DNA of 64,000 nt from Lysinibacillus boronitolerans JCM 21713 = 10a = NBRC 103108 (lineage in GTDB: Bacteria; Bacillota; Bacilli; Bacillales_A; Planococcaceae): the NCBI RefSeq assembly GCF_000772935.1, contig NZ_JPVR01000068.1, positions 60,588 through 124,587 of the forward strand. Reading direction: 5' to 3'. The translations under genes and the position numbers were made by a program. The notes below the pieces were generated by a model. It was not told the DNA's origin. It ran no database searches and saw nothing but the letters and a program-made list of their open reading frames with translations. Positions 18,731 to 28,287 of the stretch are shown here, piece by piece (the first letter of the stretch is position 1; each line of letters opens with the position of its first letter).

Positions 18731-20880
18731 GCAAGCCAAATTTTAATGCAGTAGAAATAGAAAAGGTGTTAACAGCTGAGGCACCTCAAGCGTCTGAAGA
18801 TAAGTTCATGACTAATGAGGGAATTGAAATTAAAGATATTTACACAAAAGAAGATATTAAAGAGGCTAAACATCTAAATGATGTAGCAGGGATTGCACCC
18901 AATACACGTGGGCCATACCCTACTATGTATGTAGCACGTCCATGGACGGTTCGCCAATACGCTGGTTTCTCAACTGCTGAAGAATCCAATGCCTTTTACA
19001 AACGAAATTTAGCAATGGGCCAAAAAGGTCTTTCTGTCGCGTTTGATTTAGCAACACATCGAGGCTATGACTCCGATCATCCACGTGTAACAGGGGATGT
19101 AGGAAAAGCAGGGGTTGCGATTGACTCAGTTGAGGATATGAAAATCCTTTTCGATCAAATCCCGTTAGACCAAATGTCTGTTTCAATGACAATGAATGGT
19201 GCGGTATTACCCGTTCTTGCATTCTATATTGTGGCAGCAGAGGAACAAGGGGTAACGCCAGATCAATTAGCAGGTACCATTCAAAATGATATTTTAAAAG
19301 AATACATGGTGCGTAATACATACATTTACCCACCAGCTATGTCAATGAAAATCATCGCAGATATTTTTGAATATACAGCGAAGTATATGCCGAAATTTAA
19401 CTCTATTTCAATTTCTGGTTACCATATTCAAGAAGCAGGCGCAACTAATGACATTGAGCTTGCCTATACATTAGCAGATGGCTTGGAGTATGTACGAACA
19501 GGATTAAAAGCAGGTATTGATATTGATGCATTTGCACCTCGCCTATCGTTCTTCTGGGCAATTGGTATGAACTATTACATGGAAGTTGCTAAAATGCGTG
19601 CAGCACGTCGTATTTGGGCACAAATGATGTCTACGTTTAATCCGAAAAATCCGAAGACATTAGCGCTGCGTACGCATTCCCAAACATCTGGCTGGTCATT
19701 AACTGAGCAAGATCCATTTAACAATGTTGCACGTACATTAATCGAAGCAAATGCTTCTTCAATGGGACATACGCAATCCCTTCATACAAATGCACTGGAT
19801 GAAGCAATTGCCCTTCCAACTGATTTCTCTGCACGTATCGCGCGTAATACACAGTTATTTTTACAAGAGGAAACAGCGATGACAAAAGTCATTGATCCAT
19901 GGGGTGGTTCGTACTACGTGGAGAAATTAACAGAAGAAATTACGAAATCTGCTTGGGCGTTAATCGAAGAGATTGAAGCGCTTGGTGGTATGGCTAAAGC
20001 GATTGAAACGGGCCTTCCAAAAATGAAGGTTGAGGAAGCCGCAGCAAAACGTCAAGCAAAAATTGATTCTAAAACAGAAACGATTGTTGGCGTGAATAAG
20101 TATCGCTTAGCAAAAGAAGAGCCGATCGATATTTTAGATATCGATAATACAATTGTTCGTCAAAAACAAATTGAACGTTTAGAAGCGATGAAGGCAGCTC
20201 GTGATGAAGCTGAAGTTCAAAAGCATTTAGCTCGCTTAACAAAGGCTGCTCAAGATGGAGAAGAAAACTTGCTAGCGGTGGCAGTGGATGCAGCGCGCGC
20301 TCGTGCTTCTTTAGGTGAAATATCTGATGCAATTGAAGCTGTTTCTGGTCGTCATAAAGCGGTCATTCGTTCGATCTCTGGTGTTTACTCTGCTAACTTC
20401 TCTGATGAGGAGCAAATTGCGGAAGTGAAACAAATGACAGAAGAATTCCTTGAAAATGAAGGTCGTCGTCCACGTATTTTAGTTGCTAAAATGGGACAAG
20501 ATGGACATGACCGCGGCGCGAAGGTTGTCGCAACTGGTTATGCTGATTTAGGCTTTGACGTAGATATTTCACCACTATTTATGACACCTGCTGAGGCAGC
20601 TCAAATGGCTGTTGAAAATGATGTTCATGTCATTGGCGTATCTTCACTAGCCGCAGGACATAAAACATTGGTGCCTGAATTGATAGCTGAGCTTGAAAAA
20701 CTAGGTCGTGAAGATATTATCATTATTGTGGGTGGTGTTATACCAGCACAAGATTATGATTTCCTTTATAATGCTGGTGCAGTAGCTATTTTCGGACCAG
20801 GTACAGTGATTCCTGTATCCGCACAAAAAATTATTGAAGAAATCTACAAACGTTTAGGCTATGAGGAAGTGTCTGAATAA
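18727..20880 (+). CDS. mutB: Methylmalonyl-CoA mutase large (alpha) subunit
   Basis: 717-residue catalytic subunit. The substrate-binding TIM barrel holds the conserved [19 protein letters not shown] and [13 protein letters not shown] segments. The C-terminal cobalamin-binding domain has the DGHDRG motif (DxHxxG), whose His ligates cobalt, then [12 protein letters not shown] and IIVGGVIP. Length is typical. AAGGAGG overlaps the end of mutA. It converts methylmalonyl-CoA, derived from Val and Ile via propionyl-CoA, to succinyl-CoA, linking the upstream bkd operon to the TCA cycle. Confidence 0.97.
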   Translation: MSKPNFNAVEIEKVLTAEAPQASEDKFMTNEGIEIKDIYTKEDIKEAKHLNDVAGIAPNTRGPYPTMYVARPWTVRQYAGFSTAEESNAFYKRNLAMGQKGLSVAFDLATHRGYDSDHPRVTGDVGKAGVAIDSVEDMKILFDQIPLDQMSVSMTMNGAVLPVLAFYIVAAEEQGVTPDQLAGTIQNDILKEYMVRNTYIYPPAMSMKIIADIFEYTAKYMPKFNSISISGYHIQEAGATNDIELAYTLADGLEYVRTGLKAGIDIDAFAPRLSFFWAIGMNYYMEVAKMRAARRIWAQMMSTFNPKNPKTLALRTHSQTSGWSLTEQDPFNNVARTLIEANASSMGHTQSLHTNALDEAIALPTDFSARIARNTQLFLQEETAMTKVIDPWGGSYYVEKLTEEITKSAWALIEEIEALGGMAKAIETGLPKMKVEEAAAKRQAKIDSKTETIVGVNKYRLAKEEPIDILDIDNTIVRQKQIERLEAMKAARDEAEVQKHLARLTKAAQDGEENLLAVAVDAARARASLGEISDAIEAVSGRHKAVIRSISGVYSANFSDEEQIAEVKQMTEEFLENEGRRPRILVAKMGQDGHDRGAKVVATGYADLGFDVDISPLFMTPAEAAQMAVENDVHVIGVSSLAAGHKTLVPELIAELEKLGREDIIIIVGGVIPAQDYDFLYNAGAVAIFGPGTVIPVSAQKIIEEIYKRLGYEEVSE

Positions 20881-21977
20881 TGGACAAAAATAAAGGAATG
20901 GAAGAAAGTGCGCTATTTGTCATGGACGGAGTAGAGGCGACTCACGACGGGATGCAATATGGTACACCCAAAAAGTTCCGAAAGAAAAAGGCAGACACTC
21001 TAAATGTAGGAGAGCTTGCACAACAAGTACGTGCGGGCTCTCGCACACATTTATCAAAAGCCATTACCCTCATTGAAAGTTCAAACGCTACCCATAAAGT
21101 ACAGGCACAAGAACTATTGCAGGAGCTTCTTCCACATACAGGCAATAGTATCCGAATTGGCATAACAGGTGTGCCTGGGGCAGGAAAAAGCTCATTCATT
21201 GAGGCTTTCGGTACAATGCTGTGTGACATGGGGAAACGAGTTGCTGTTCTTGCCATTGATCCAAGTTCTTCTCTATCAGGAGGAAGTATACTTGGCGATA
21301 AAACGCGTATGGAGGAGCTCGTTAAGAAGCCTAGTGCATTTGTGCGTCCATCGCCATCGGCAGGTACCCTAGGGGGTGTTCACAAAAAAACACGGGAAAC
21401 CATGTTAGTTTGTGAGGCAGCAGGCTATGATGTGATTTTAATTGAAACCGTTGGTGTCGGACAAAGTGAAACCTATGTCCGTGGCATGGTTGACTTCTTC
21501 CTGCTTCTTGTTTTAACAGGAGCGGGGGATGAATTGCAGGGCATGAAAAAAGGCATTATGGAATTAGCAGATGCAATTGTCGTGCATAAGGCGGATGGTG
21601 AAAATGTTCGTCTAGCTAAAAAAACGGTTGCAGAGTATAAACAAATTTTGCACTTTTTACAGCCAGCTACACCTGGTTGGATGTCAACTGCCATGCCTGT
21701 TAGTTCACTAGAAAAACGAGGACTTGATAAGGTTTGGGAAACAATTGGGGAATTCAAGCAAATCGTAGAAGCAAATCACTATTGGGCTACCCGACGCCAA
21801 CAACAAACAAAAGAGTGGTTCCAATCGATGATTACCGATCATTTAATTGATCTATTTTATGGAAACCCGCAACGTAAAGTACAAGTACAACAGCTTGAAC
21901 GTCAAATTTTAAGTGGACAGTTGACAGTTACACAAGGTGTTGATCGTTTATTTAGCGAGGAGCAGGAAGACAAGTAA
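20880..21977 (+). CDS. meaB: MeaB-family GTPase, methylmalonyl-CoA mutase chaperone
   Basis: 365 residues of the G3E P-loop GTPase family. Walker A GVPGAGKSSFIEAF lies near residue 97, followed by IDPSSSLSGGSILGDKTRM and the switch ETVGVGQSE. NKxD is replaced by VHKADGEN. MeaB loads and protects adenosylcobalamin on the mutase. The start overlaps the mutB stop by one base. An N-terminal segment of about 50 residues before the conserved core is longer than in some relatives. A TTGAAAT/ATTTCAA hairpin lies just after the stop. Confidence 0.94.
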   Translation: MDKNKGMEESALFVMDGVEATHDGMQYGTPKKFRKKKADTLNVGELAQQVRAGSRTHLSKAITLIESSNATHKVQAQELLQELLPHTGNSIRIGITGVPGAGKSSFIEAFGTMLCDMGKRVAVLAIDPSSSLSGGSILGDKTRMEELVKKPSAFVRPSPSAGTLGGVHKKTRETMLVCEAAGYDVILIETVGVGQSETYVRGMVDFFLLLVLTGAGDELQGMKKGIMELADAIVVHKADGENVRLAKKTVAEYKQILHFLQPATPGWMSTAMPVSSLEKRGLDKVWETIGEFKQIVEANHYWATRRQQQTKEWFQSMITDHLIDLFYGNPQRKVQVQQLERQILSGQLTVTQGVDRLFSEEQEDK

Positions 21978-22138
21978 ACGAGTCATATTGAAATCGTAGT
22001 AATTTCAACTGAAATGTGTTGAGCAAGTAGGTGCACAAATTGCTTGCAAACTGCTATGATAAGAGATGGATAAGCGTCAAAAACCTACTATATGAAATAG
22101 AACTAAATTGGCGCAAACTTGAAAGGAGCTATCGCTAT

Positions 22139-22579
22139 ATGAATATGGATTACGATTTATTTATGCAGGAAATTTTAAAAACAGCACGTGCTGAAATTGA
22201 GGCAGCTGGTTATGAACAACTAACAACACCAGAAGCCGTGGAAGAGGCGTTTGCTCGTCCAGGTACAACATTAGTAATGGTGAACTCAGTATGTGGTTGT
22301 GCGGGTGGAATCGCTCGTCCAGCAGCGGCACAATGCGTTCATTATGATAAACGTCCAGATCATTTAGTAACAGTGTTTGCAGGGCAAGATAAAGAAGCAA
22401 CTGCAGCAGCACGTTACCATTTTGGAGAAGATCATTTACCTTCATCACCATCATTCGTTCTATTAAAAGACGGACAAGTTGTCGCAGAAGTTGGACGCTA
22501 TGAAATTGAAGGGCATGACCCAATGTCAGTTGTAACAAATTTACAAGCAAACTTTGAAGAATATTGTGACGAGCTTTAA
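22139..22579 (+). CDS. brxB: BrxB-type bacilliredoxin (YphP/YqiW family)
   Basis: 146 residues, thioredoxin-like DUF1094 family. The CGC active site lies in [14 protein letters not shown] near residue 52. These proteins remove bacillithiol from S-bacillithiolated proteins. I chose ATG 22139, with GAAAGGAG 12 bases upstream, over the extended frame from 22031. This gives the normal family length (about 145). In B. subtilis yqiW also follows the bkd locus and precedes yqjA. Confidence 0.92.
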   Translation: MNMDYDLFMQEILKTARAEIEAAGYEQLTTPEAVEEAFARPGTTLVMVNSVCGCAGGIARPAAAQCVHYDKRPDHLVTVFAGQDKEATAAARYHFGEDHLPSSPSFVLLKDGQVVAEVGRYEIEGHDPMSVVTNLQANFEEYCDEL

Positions 22580-22621
22580 GTCCATTCTTGCATAAGAAAA
22601 ATCATTTTCAATCAAGTAGAA

Positions 22622-22655
22622 AAGCCTAAATAGATCATGCTATCTATGTAGGCTT
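22622..22655. terminator. Hairpin between brxB and the ArAE gene
   Basis: AAGCCTAaATAGAT / ATCTATgTAGGCTT, 13 paired bases with one mismatch and a six-base loop. It is followed by CCTACTG, not a U run, so it is a weak terminator or a stability hairpin. Confidence 0.45.
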
Positions 22656-22732
22656 CCTACTGATCCTCATGTATAGCTAGTTTCATTATTGTTAAAATTT
22701 TTGTAATATTGGCTAAATAATTAGCTGAATGC

Positions 22733-23743
22733 GTGAAGAGTACTAAAGGATGGGAGGCAGTCGGCCTGAAGAAGTTTTCAATCGGCTATCGAACTTTAAA
22801 AACAGCAATTGGTGCGGCCATCGCCATTGCCATTGCACAGTATTTTGATTTAGCCTCATATGCATCTGCTGGTATTCTAACCATATTATGTGTGCAGCCA
22901 ACAAAAAAGAAATCCATTTATGCAGCCTATACACGATTAGTTGCAAGTATTGTAGCAATGCTTTTTGCCTTTGTAAGCTTTGAGTTATTTGCTTACCATC
23001 CACTTACACTAGCAGGCATGCTTATATTCTTTATACCTACCATTGTATCTTTAAAGGTTGCGGATGGATTTATCTCCAGTGTCGTGATTATTATGCATAT
23101 TTACGCTGCTGAAGGGTACTCATTGACACTTGTTTATAATGAATTAGCGTTGATGGCTATCGGTTATGGGACAGGGATTGCCATTAATATGTATATGCCA
23201 GACATTCAAAAGGAATTAAATTACTACAGAGTCAAAATAGAGGAGCTATATAGTAAGATTTTTTTAGAAATTGCCAGCTATTTACGGCAAGGAGATACGT
23301 TGTGGAACGGCCAAGAAATTATCGATGCTATCAAAGCACTAGAAGAGGCAAAATCATTGGCGTTTAAAGATGTTCAAAACCATTTTACAAGACGTAAAAA
23401 TGATTACTATGTATATTTCGATATGCGAGAGCAGCAGCTAGAAATTATCGAAAGAGTGCTACCAAAAGTGACGACATTACCTGTTATAGTACAAGAGGCT
23501 GAAATTGTGGCAGATTTTTTACAAGACCTAGGGGAGCATGTTCATTCGGGGAATACGGCTAGTCATTACCGTGAAAAGCTCGAACATGTTAAGCGCGATT
23601 TTTCTCAGCTTCCTTTACCACAAAGCCATGAGCAATTTATCGCTCAGGCAGCCCTCTATCAGTTTATAGAGGAAATGGACAGGTATTTAGAAATAAAGCA
23701 GTCATTTAAAGGGTTAAAGGCTAAAAAAGAGCGCCCACAGTAG
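22733..23743 (+). CDS. Aromatic acid exporter family membrane protein (YqjA-like)
   Basis: About 325-336 residues. The N-terminal half has five to six hydrophobic segments (about residues 20-145, starting TAIGAAIAIAIAQYF), and the C-terminal half is helical and cytoplasmic. This matches the ArAE/DUF939 architecture of B. subtilis YqjA. The first standard in-frame start is GTG 22733, but it has no ribosome binding site. A GGGAGG at 22752-22757 sits 8 bases before CTG 22766, which would begin at the usual family N-terminus (LKKFSIGYRTLKTA), so CTG may be the real start. Substrate unknown. Confidence 0.85.
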   Translation: MKSTKGWEAVGLKKFSIGYRTLKTAIGAAIAIAIAQYFDLASYASAGILTILCVQPTKKKSIYAAYTRLVASIVAMLFAFVSFELFAYHPLTLAGMLIFFIPTIVSLKVADGFISSVVIIMHIYAAEGYSLTLVYNELALMAIGYGTGIAINMYMPDIQKELNYYRVKIEELYSKIFLEIASYLRQGDTLWNGQEIIDAIKALEEAKSLAFKDVQNHFTRRKNDYYVYFDMREQQLEIIERVLPKVTTLPVIVQEAEIVADFLQDLGEHVHSGNTASHYREKLEHVKRDFSQLPLPQSHEQFIAQAALYQFIEEMDRYLEIKQSFKGLKAKKERPQ

Positions 23744-23752
23744 TGTGGACGC
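23723..23752 (-). terminator. Minus-strand terminator of the Prli42-like gene
   Basis: On the minus strand, GCGTCCACA pairs with TGTGGGCGC, followed by TCTTTTTT. It lies across the 3' end of the convergent ArAE gene. Confidence 0.75.
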
Positions 23753-23765
23753 CTCGTGCTTTGCC

Positions 23766-23861
23766 TTAAATTATCATAGATAATCCGAATGCTAGAGATG
23801 AGATTAGCATAATGGCGATCATACTATAAATAACGACTTTTTGAAATTTTTTATTACTCAT
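23766..23861 (-). CDS. prli42: Prli42-like stressosome-associated miniprotein (31 aa)
   Basis: 31 codons: a basic N-terminus, MSNKKFQKVV, then one transmembrane segment, IYSMIAIMLISSLAFGLSM. This matches the Prli42/DUF4044 miniproteins. In Listeria, Prli42 anchors the stressosome to the membrane. AAGGAG lies 11 bases before the ATG, and a terminator follows on the same strand. It is encoded opposite to its neighbours, between the ArAE gene and the epimerase. Identification rests on the sequence pattern and size. Confidence 0.85.
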   Translation of the reverse strand: MSNKKFQKVVIYSMIAIMLISSLAFGLSMII

Positions 23862-23931
23862 ATGCTCGTTCGCTCCTTCTTTTCTTATAAATAGTTTAGC
23901 AAATCTGAAAAATTTCTCAAGTAGTAGAGTT

Positions 23932-23960
23932 TTGACAAAAAAGTCTGTAAAATAGAGTAT
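23932..23960 (+). promoter_or_regulatory. Candidate sigma-A promoter for mce-pccB
   Basis: A consensus -35 TTGACA (23932-23937) and a poor -10 (GAGTAT, 17-base spacing) precede mce by about 27 bases. Confidence 0.4.
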
Positions 23961-23986
23961 GTACCATAACAGAAGGAGATGTCACC

Positions 23987-24400
23987 ATGGAGAAAGTAGA
24001 CCATATTGGGATTGCAGTGCGCGATCTTGATGAACGCATTACATATTATACAGAAACTTTAGGCTTAAAGTTGATGAAAGTGGAAGAAGTAGAATCTCAA
24101 CAGGTTCGTGTGGCATTTATTGATGCAGGGAACGTGAAAATTGAGCTATTAGAACCAATGAGTGATAAAAGTGCCATCCATGGTTTTATTGAAAAACGTG
24201 GAGAAGGAATTCACCATGTTGCGTTTGGTGTGACGGGAATTCGTGAACGAATGGCAGAGCTTCGTGAAAAAGGTGTACGTCTCTTATCCGAAGAGCCAGG
24301 GCCAGGTGCTGGAGGGGCAGAGGTTGCGTTTATGCATCCTAAATCCTCATTTGGGGTGTTATATGAACTATGTGATAAAAGTGGAAAAGGGGATAAGTGA
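23987..24400 (+). CDS. mce: Methylmalonyl-CoA epimerase
   Basis: 137 residues of the glyoxalase/VOC fold, interconverting (S)- and (R)-methylmalonyl-CoA. It starts with VDHIGIAVRDLDERITYY (metal His near residue 5) and contains IELLEPMS and GIHHVAFGV (second His and Glu ligands). AGAAGGAGATG precedes the ATG. It is almost contiguous with the carboxylase beta gene and functions with mutAB. Confidence 0.94.
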   Translation: MEKVDHIGIAVRDLDERITYYTETLGLKLMKVEEVESQQVRVAFIDAGNVKIELLEPMSDKSAIHGFIEKRGEGIHHVAFGVTGIRERMAELREKGVRLLSEEPGPGAGGAEVAFMHPKSSFGVLYELCDKSGKGDK

Positions 24401-24405
24401 TTAGT

Positions 24406-25953
24406 ATGGATATGTTCGACAAAATCAATGACTTGTATGACCGTAAAACGGTAATTGAACTTGGTGGGGGCTATGAACGCATCGATAAGCAGCATGAGAA
24501 GGGGAAACTTACTGCTCGTGAGCGTATCGACTTGTTGCTAGACGAAGGTACATTTTTCGAAATCAACCCATTTATTACACACCGTACAGTAGACTTCGGC
24601 ATGGAAAAAATGGAGGGACCTGGTGATGGTGTCGTAACTGGATTCGGTAAAATTAACGGACGTCCAGTATACTTATTCTCTCAAGATTTCACAGTGTTTG
24701 GTGGGGCGCTTGGTGAAATGCATGCGAAAAAAATGGCAACAGTGATGGATCTAGCTGCTAAAAATGGTACACCATTTATCGGCATCAATGACTCAGGCGG
24801 TGCACGTATTCAAGAGGGTGTTCTTTCATTAGATGGCTATGGTCATATCTTCTACCGAAATGCCATTTATTCTGGTGTGATCCCACAAATCTCTGTGATT
24901 ATGGGACCTTGTGCTGGTGGAGCTGTTTATTCTCCAGCTATTACGGACTTTATTCTAATGGTGGATAAAACATCTCAAATGTTCATTACAGGACCTAAAG
25001 TAATCGAAACGGTAACAGGAGAGAAAATTTCCGCTGAAGATTTAGGTGGTTCGAAAGTAAATAATGCGGTTAGTGGGAATGCTCATTTCCGTGCTCCTTC
25101 TGAAGAAGCAGCGATTGATGAAATTAAAAAACTATTAAGCTACTTACCACAAAACAATAAAGAAAAGGCACCTCGTCAAGCTAGACCTGAAGGGGATGAC
25201 TACCGTCCAGAAATCGTGGATACAGTGCCGATTGAAACAACACGTCCATATGATGTACGTAAAGTTGTTGAGCAAGTAGTGGATGAAGGTTCGTTCATGG
25301 AAGTGCATGCAGAGTTTGCTAAAAACGTAGTAGTTGGTTTTGCACGTATTGCTGGTGAATCAGTTGGACTTGTTTGTAACCAACCAAAAGTTCTTGCTGG
25401 TGGCTTAGATATCGATTCTTCTGATAAAGCAGCTCGTTTCATTCGTACTTGTGATGCATACAATATCCCAATCATTACATTTGAAGACGTTTCTGGCTTC
25501 TTCCCAGGTGTTAAACAAGAACATGGTGGTATTATTCGCCATGGTGCAAAAATTCTGTATGCTTATTCAGAAGCGACTGTTCCAAAAATTACAGTGATTT
25601 TACGTAAAGCTTATGGAGGCGCTTACGTTGCCTTAAACTCTAAATCAATTGGTGCTGACCTTGTATTTGCATGGCCAAATGCTGAAATTGCTGTTATGGG
25701 TGCTGCTGGCGCAGCTAACATCATTTTTGCCCGTGAAATTGCAAAATCAGATGACCCAGAAGCAACTCGTGCAGCAAAAATCGAAGAATATAAAGAGAAA
25801 TTTGCTAACCCATATGTTGCAGCATCTCGCGGTATGGTAGACGACGTAATTGATCCACGAGATACACGTATCAAGCTGATTCAAGGACTTGATATGCTGT
25901 CCAACAAACATGAAACACGTCCAGAGAAAAAGCACGGTAATATTCCTCTATAA
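24406..25953 (+). CDS. pccB: Propionyl-CoA/acyl-CoA carboxylase beta (carboxyltransferase) subunit
   Basis: 515-residue biotin-dependent carboxyltransferase of the crotonase-like fold (YqjD-like). Visible family segments are KGKLTARERIDLLLDEG near the N-terminus, NDSGGARIQEGVLSLDGYG, GPCAGGAVYSPAITDF and, in the second half, GFFPGVKQEHGGIIRHGAK and RKAYGGAYVALNSK. It carboxylates propionyl-CoA or acts in reverse as a decarboxylase. No biotin carboxylase or biotin carrier gene is in the window. The start may be ATG 24406 or GTG 24397 (four bases after AGGGG, overlapping the mce stop); homologues fit 24406 or ATG 24412. Confidence 0.9.
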   Translation: MDMFDKINDLYDRKTVIELGGGYERIDKQHEKGKLTARERIDLLLDEGTFFEINPFITHRTVDFGMEKMEGPGDGVVTGFGKINGRPVYLFSQDFTVFGGALGEMHAKKMATVMDLAAKNGTPFIGINDSGGARIQEGVLSLDGYGHIFYRNAIYSGVIPQISVIMGPCAGGAVYSPAITDFILMVDKTSQMFITGPKVIETVTGEKISAEDLGGSKVNNAVSGNAHFRAPSEEAAIDEIKKLLSYLPQNNKEKAPRQARPEGDDYRPEIVDTVPIETTRPYDVRKVVEQVVDEGSFMEVHAEFAKNVVVGFARIAGESVGLVCNQPKVLAGGLDIDSSDKAARFIRTCDAYNIPIITFEDVSGFFPGVKQEHGGIIRHGAKILYAYSEATVPKITVILRKAYGGAYVALNSKSIGADLVFAWPNAEIAVMGAAGAANIIFAREIAKSDDPEATRAAKIEEYKEKFANPYVAASRGMVDDVIDPRDTRIKLIQGLDMLSNKHETRPEKKHGNIPL

Positions 25954-25965
25954 TAGTCGTACAAG

Positions 25966-25994
25966 CCTAGCAGCTCAAAAGTTGCTAGGTTTTT
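25966..25994 (+). terminator. Terminator after pccB
   Basis: CCTAGCAGC / GTTGCTAGG stem with a TCAAAA loop and five T residues. Confidence 0.88.
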
Positions 25995-26059
25995 CATTGC
26001 CAAAAAGTGAAACATTTTTGTTTGTCATCCGTACTGATAGATAAGAGGAGTTGAGATGA

Positions 26060-27013
26060 ATGGAATGGCAGCAATTACAAACAGAGCAAGAAAAGATTCA
26101 TGCACAACTTAGAAAAGCATCTAGATTAAACGAACAAAATCAGTTAATTGAGGGACAAATTAAACATACACAACAGGAAATAGACAACCATACAACAGCA
26201 CTCCAACAAATTCGATCCAAACTGGATAAATTGGATGGTTTCTCATTTATGAATATGATTCGTACGTGGACAGGGCAACAAGATGAACTGAGGGCAGAAA
26301 AAATTGATAAGGCGGCAGTACTTGAATTAAAGCTGAATGAAGCTAAGAAAATGCAAACAGATTTAGCAGAGGACAGCGTGCAGGTGATGAACCAGCTAGC
26401 CCAAATTGATGTAATAGCGTTACAGCAATCACTTCAACAGGTTTATCTTCAAAAGAAGGCGTACTTACAGATTCATGATGCTGCTCAAGCAGAGAGGCTA
26501 GAGCATTTAGCACTTGAGGAAATACTAACAAAACAGCTCATCACTGAAATTAAAGAGGCGGAGGAAGCGGGAGAAGTAGCCCTTACAAGGCTTGGGCAAG
26601 CAGCTGCTTCCTTACATTCGGCCAATGGGTATTCCACATGGGATACGTTTTTGGGTGGTGGGCTGATTGCAACACACTTAAAGCATGATGCACTCGATCA
26701 GTCAGAAAACTATTTACACAGTGCTCAAATTGCGTTACAGCGTTTTCATAATGAATTATTGGATGTTCAAGAAATGTCTACGAAATCGTTGCATGTTGAA
26801 ACAGATGGCTTTGTTAAGTTTGCAGACTACTTTTTTGATGATATTTTTTCAGCATGGTCTGTTCATTCTAAAATTTCAACAGCAAGGGAACAGGTCTCAC
26901 GTGTTCAGGATGATGTACATAATACGATTTGGCGCTTACAGGATAAACATAAGAAAGCAGTCAACTACCTACAATCATTAGAAAAAGAAAAAGAGCTTAT
27001 TTTCAATCACTAA
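26060..27013 (+). CDS. Hypothetical coiled-coil protein
   Basis: 317 residues, Gln- and Glu-rich and predicted to be mostly long helices. Heptad-like stretches occupy about residues 1-70, 85-175 and 270-317. The only less helical region is around YSTWDTFLGGGLIATHLKHDAL (in two parts, near residue 197). No signal peptide, membrane segment or catalytic motif is seen. It is a single gene between two terminators. I do not recognise the family beyond hypothetical proteins of related Bacillales. Confidence 0.7.
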   Translation: MEWQQLQTEQEKIHAQLRKASRLNEQNQLIEGQIKHTQQEIDNHTTALQQIRSKLDKLDGFSFMNMIRTWTGQQDELRAEKIDKAAVLELKLNEAKKMQTDLAEDSVQVMNQLAQIDVIALQQSLQQVYLQKKAYLQIHDAAQAERLEHLALEEILTKQLITEIKEAEEAGEVALTRLGQAAASLHSANGYSTWDTFLGGGLIATHLKHDALDQSENYLHSAQIALQRFHNELLDVQEMSTKSLHVETDGFVKFADYFFDDIFSAWSVHSKISTAREQVSRVQDDVHNTIWRLQDKHKKAVNYLQSLEKEKELIFNH

Positions 27014-27015
27014 GG

Positions 27016-27047
27016 AAAGTCTGAGTTGTTCTCAGACTTTTTATTTT
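27016..27047 (+). terminator. Terminator after the coiled-coil gene
   Basis: AAGTCTGAG / CTCAGACTT stem, loop TTGTT, then TTTATTTT. Confidence 0.88.
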
Positions 27048-27082
27048 GGTCGTATTGTTCAATGATTTCAACTCTTCTGACG

Positions 27083-27111
27083 TTGTGCTAAAATAATACG
27101 TATACTATAAC
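27083..27111 (+). promoter_or_regulatory. Candidate sigma-A promoter of the M20 peptidase gene
   Basis: TTGTGC (27083-27088), 17-base spacer, TATAAC (27106-27111), 35 bases before the ATG. Confidence 0.55.
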
Positions 27112-27146
27112 GTGGAAAAACACGTAAACTAAGGGAGTTTTACAAC

Positions 27147-28262
27147 ATGACAAGTCGTTTAGTAGAAGAGTTTTTTGAGCTCGTACAAATTGATTCAGAA
27201 ACAAAACATGAACAACTAATAGCACCCATTCTTGTAGAGAAGTTAACTGCACTGGGATTTTCAGTGATTCAAGACGATGCACATACGCGTAATGGACATG
27301 GGGCAGGTAATATTATTGCCACATTAAAAGGCACATTGGATGTGGAGCCAATCTATTTCACTTCTCATATGGATACCGTTGTGCCAGGAAAAGGCATCAA
27401 ACCGTCTTTGCGTGAGGATGGCTATATCGTATCTGATGGTACGACGATTTTAGGTGCCGACGATAAAGCAGGATTAGCAGCTCTATTTGAGATGGTCAAA
27501 CGTTTGAAAGAGCAAAATATTGCACATGGCGATATTGAATTTATTATTACGGCTGGTGAAGAAAGTGGCCTTGTTGGCGCTAAAGAGTTAGATCCAGCTA
27601 ACATTAAAGCAAAATATGGCTTTGCGGTTGATAGCGATGGCAAAGTTGGTGGTATCGTGACAGCAGCACCCTTCCAGGCGAAAATTTTTACAAAGATTAT
27701 TGGAAAAACGGCACATGCAGGGGTTGCTCCTGAAAAGGGTATTTCTGCCATAACAGTTGCATCAAAATGCATTGCTCAAATGAAACTAGGCCGTTTAGAT
27801 GAAGAAACGACAGCGAATATTGGGCGTTTTGAAGGTGGACAAGCAACAAATATTGTTTGTGACGAAGTGACAATCCTGGCAGAAGCACGTTCTATAGACA
27901 AAGCTAAATTGGATGCGCAAACAAAGCATATGCAAGATACGTTTGAACAAGTATCTGCTTCTTTAGGTGCACGGGCAGAGGTTGAAGTGAAGCTGATGTA
28001 TCCAGGCTTCCGTGTAACGGAATCTGATAAAGTTGTTCAGGTAGCTATGGCTGCTGCACGCAATATTGATCGTACTCCGACACTAGGTATTTCTGGTGGA
28101 GGCTCAGATGCAAACGTCATCGCAGGCTTTGGCATTCCTACAGTTAATTTATCTGTTGGCTATGAGGATATTCATACAACGAATGAAAAGATACCAGTAG
28201 AAGAACTTGAAAAATTAGCAGATTTACTAGTAGAAATCGTCAAAGAATCGGCGAAAAATTAA
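27147..28262 (+). CDS. M20 family metallopeptidase, peptidase T-like (YqjE)
   Basis: 371-residue zinc aminopeptidase fold. Visible metal-site segments are TSHMDTVVPG (His-x-Asp), LGADDKAGLAAL (bridging Asp), ITAGEESGLVGAK (catalytic Glu pair) and VDSDGKVGG. The C-terminal His is probably in EDIHTTNE. The dimerisation domain follows GKTAHAGVAPEKGISA. Annotated relatives are called tripeptidase T or PepT-like, but the true substrate is not established. AAGGGAG lies before the ATG. It is followed after 25 bases by a CheW-like gene. Confidence 0.9.
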   Translation: MTSRLVEEFFELVQIDSETKHEQLIAPILVEKLTALGFSVIQDDAHTRNGHGAGNIIATLKGTLDVEPIYFTSHMDTVVPGKGIKPSLREDGYIVSDGTTILGADDKAGLAALFEMVKRLKEQNIAHGDIEFIITAGEESGLVGAKELDPANIKAKYGFAVDSDGKVGGIVTAAPFQAKIFTKIIGKTAHAGVAPEKGISAITVASKCIAQMKLGRLDEETTANIGRFEGGQATNIVCDEVTILAEARSIDKAKLDAQTKHMQDTFEQVSASLGARAEVEVKLMYPGFRVTESDKVVQVAMAAARNIDRTPTLGISGGGSDANVIAGFGIPTVNLSVGYEDIHTTNEKIPVEELEKLADLLVEIVKESAKN

Positions 28263-28287
28263 CAGTCGAGTAAGGATGTGTAACCCT

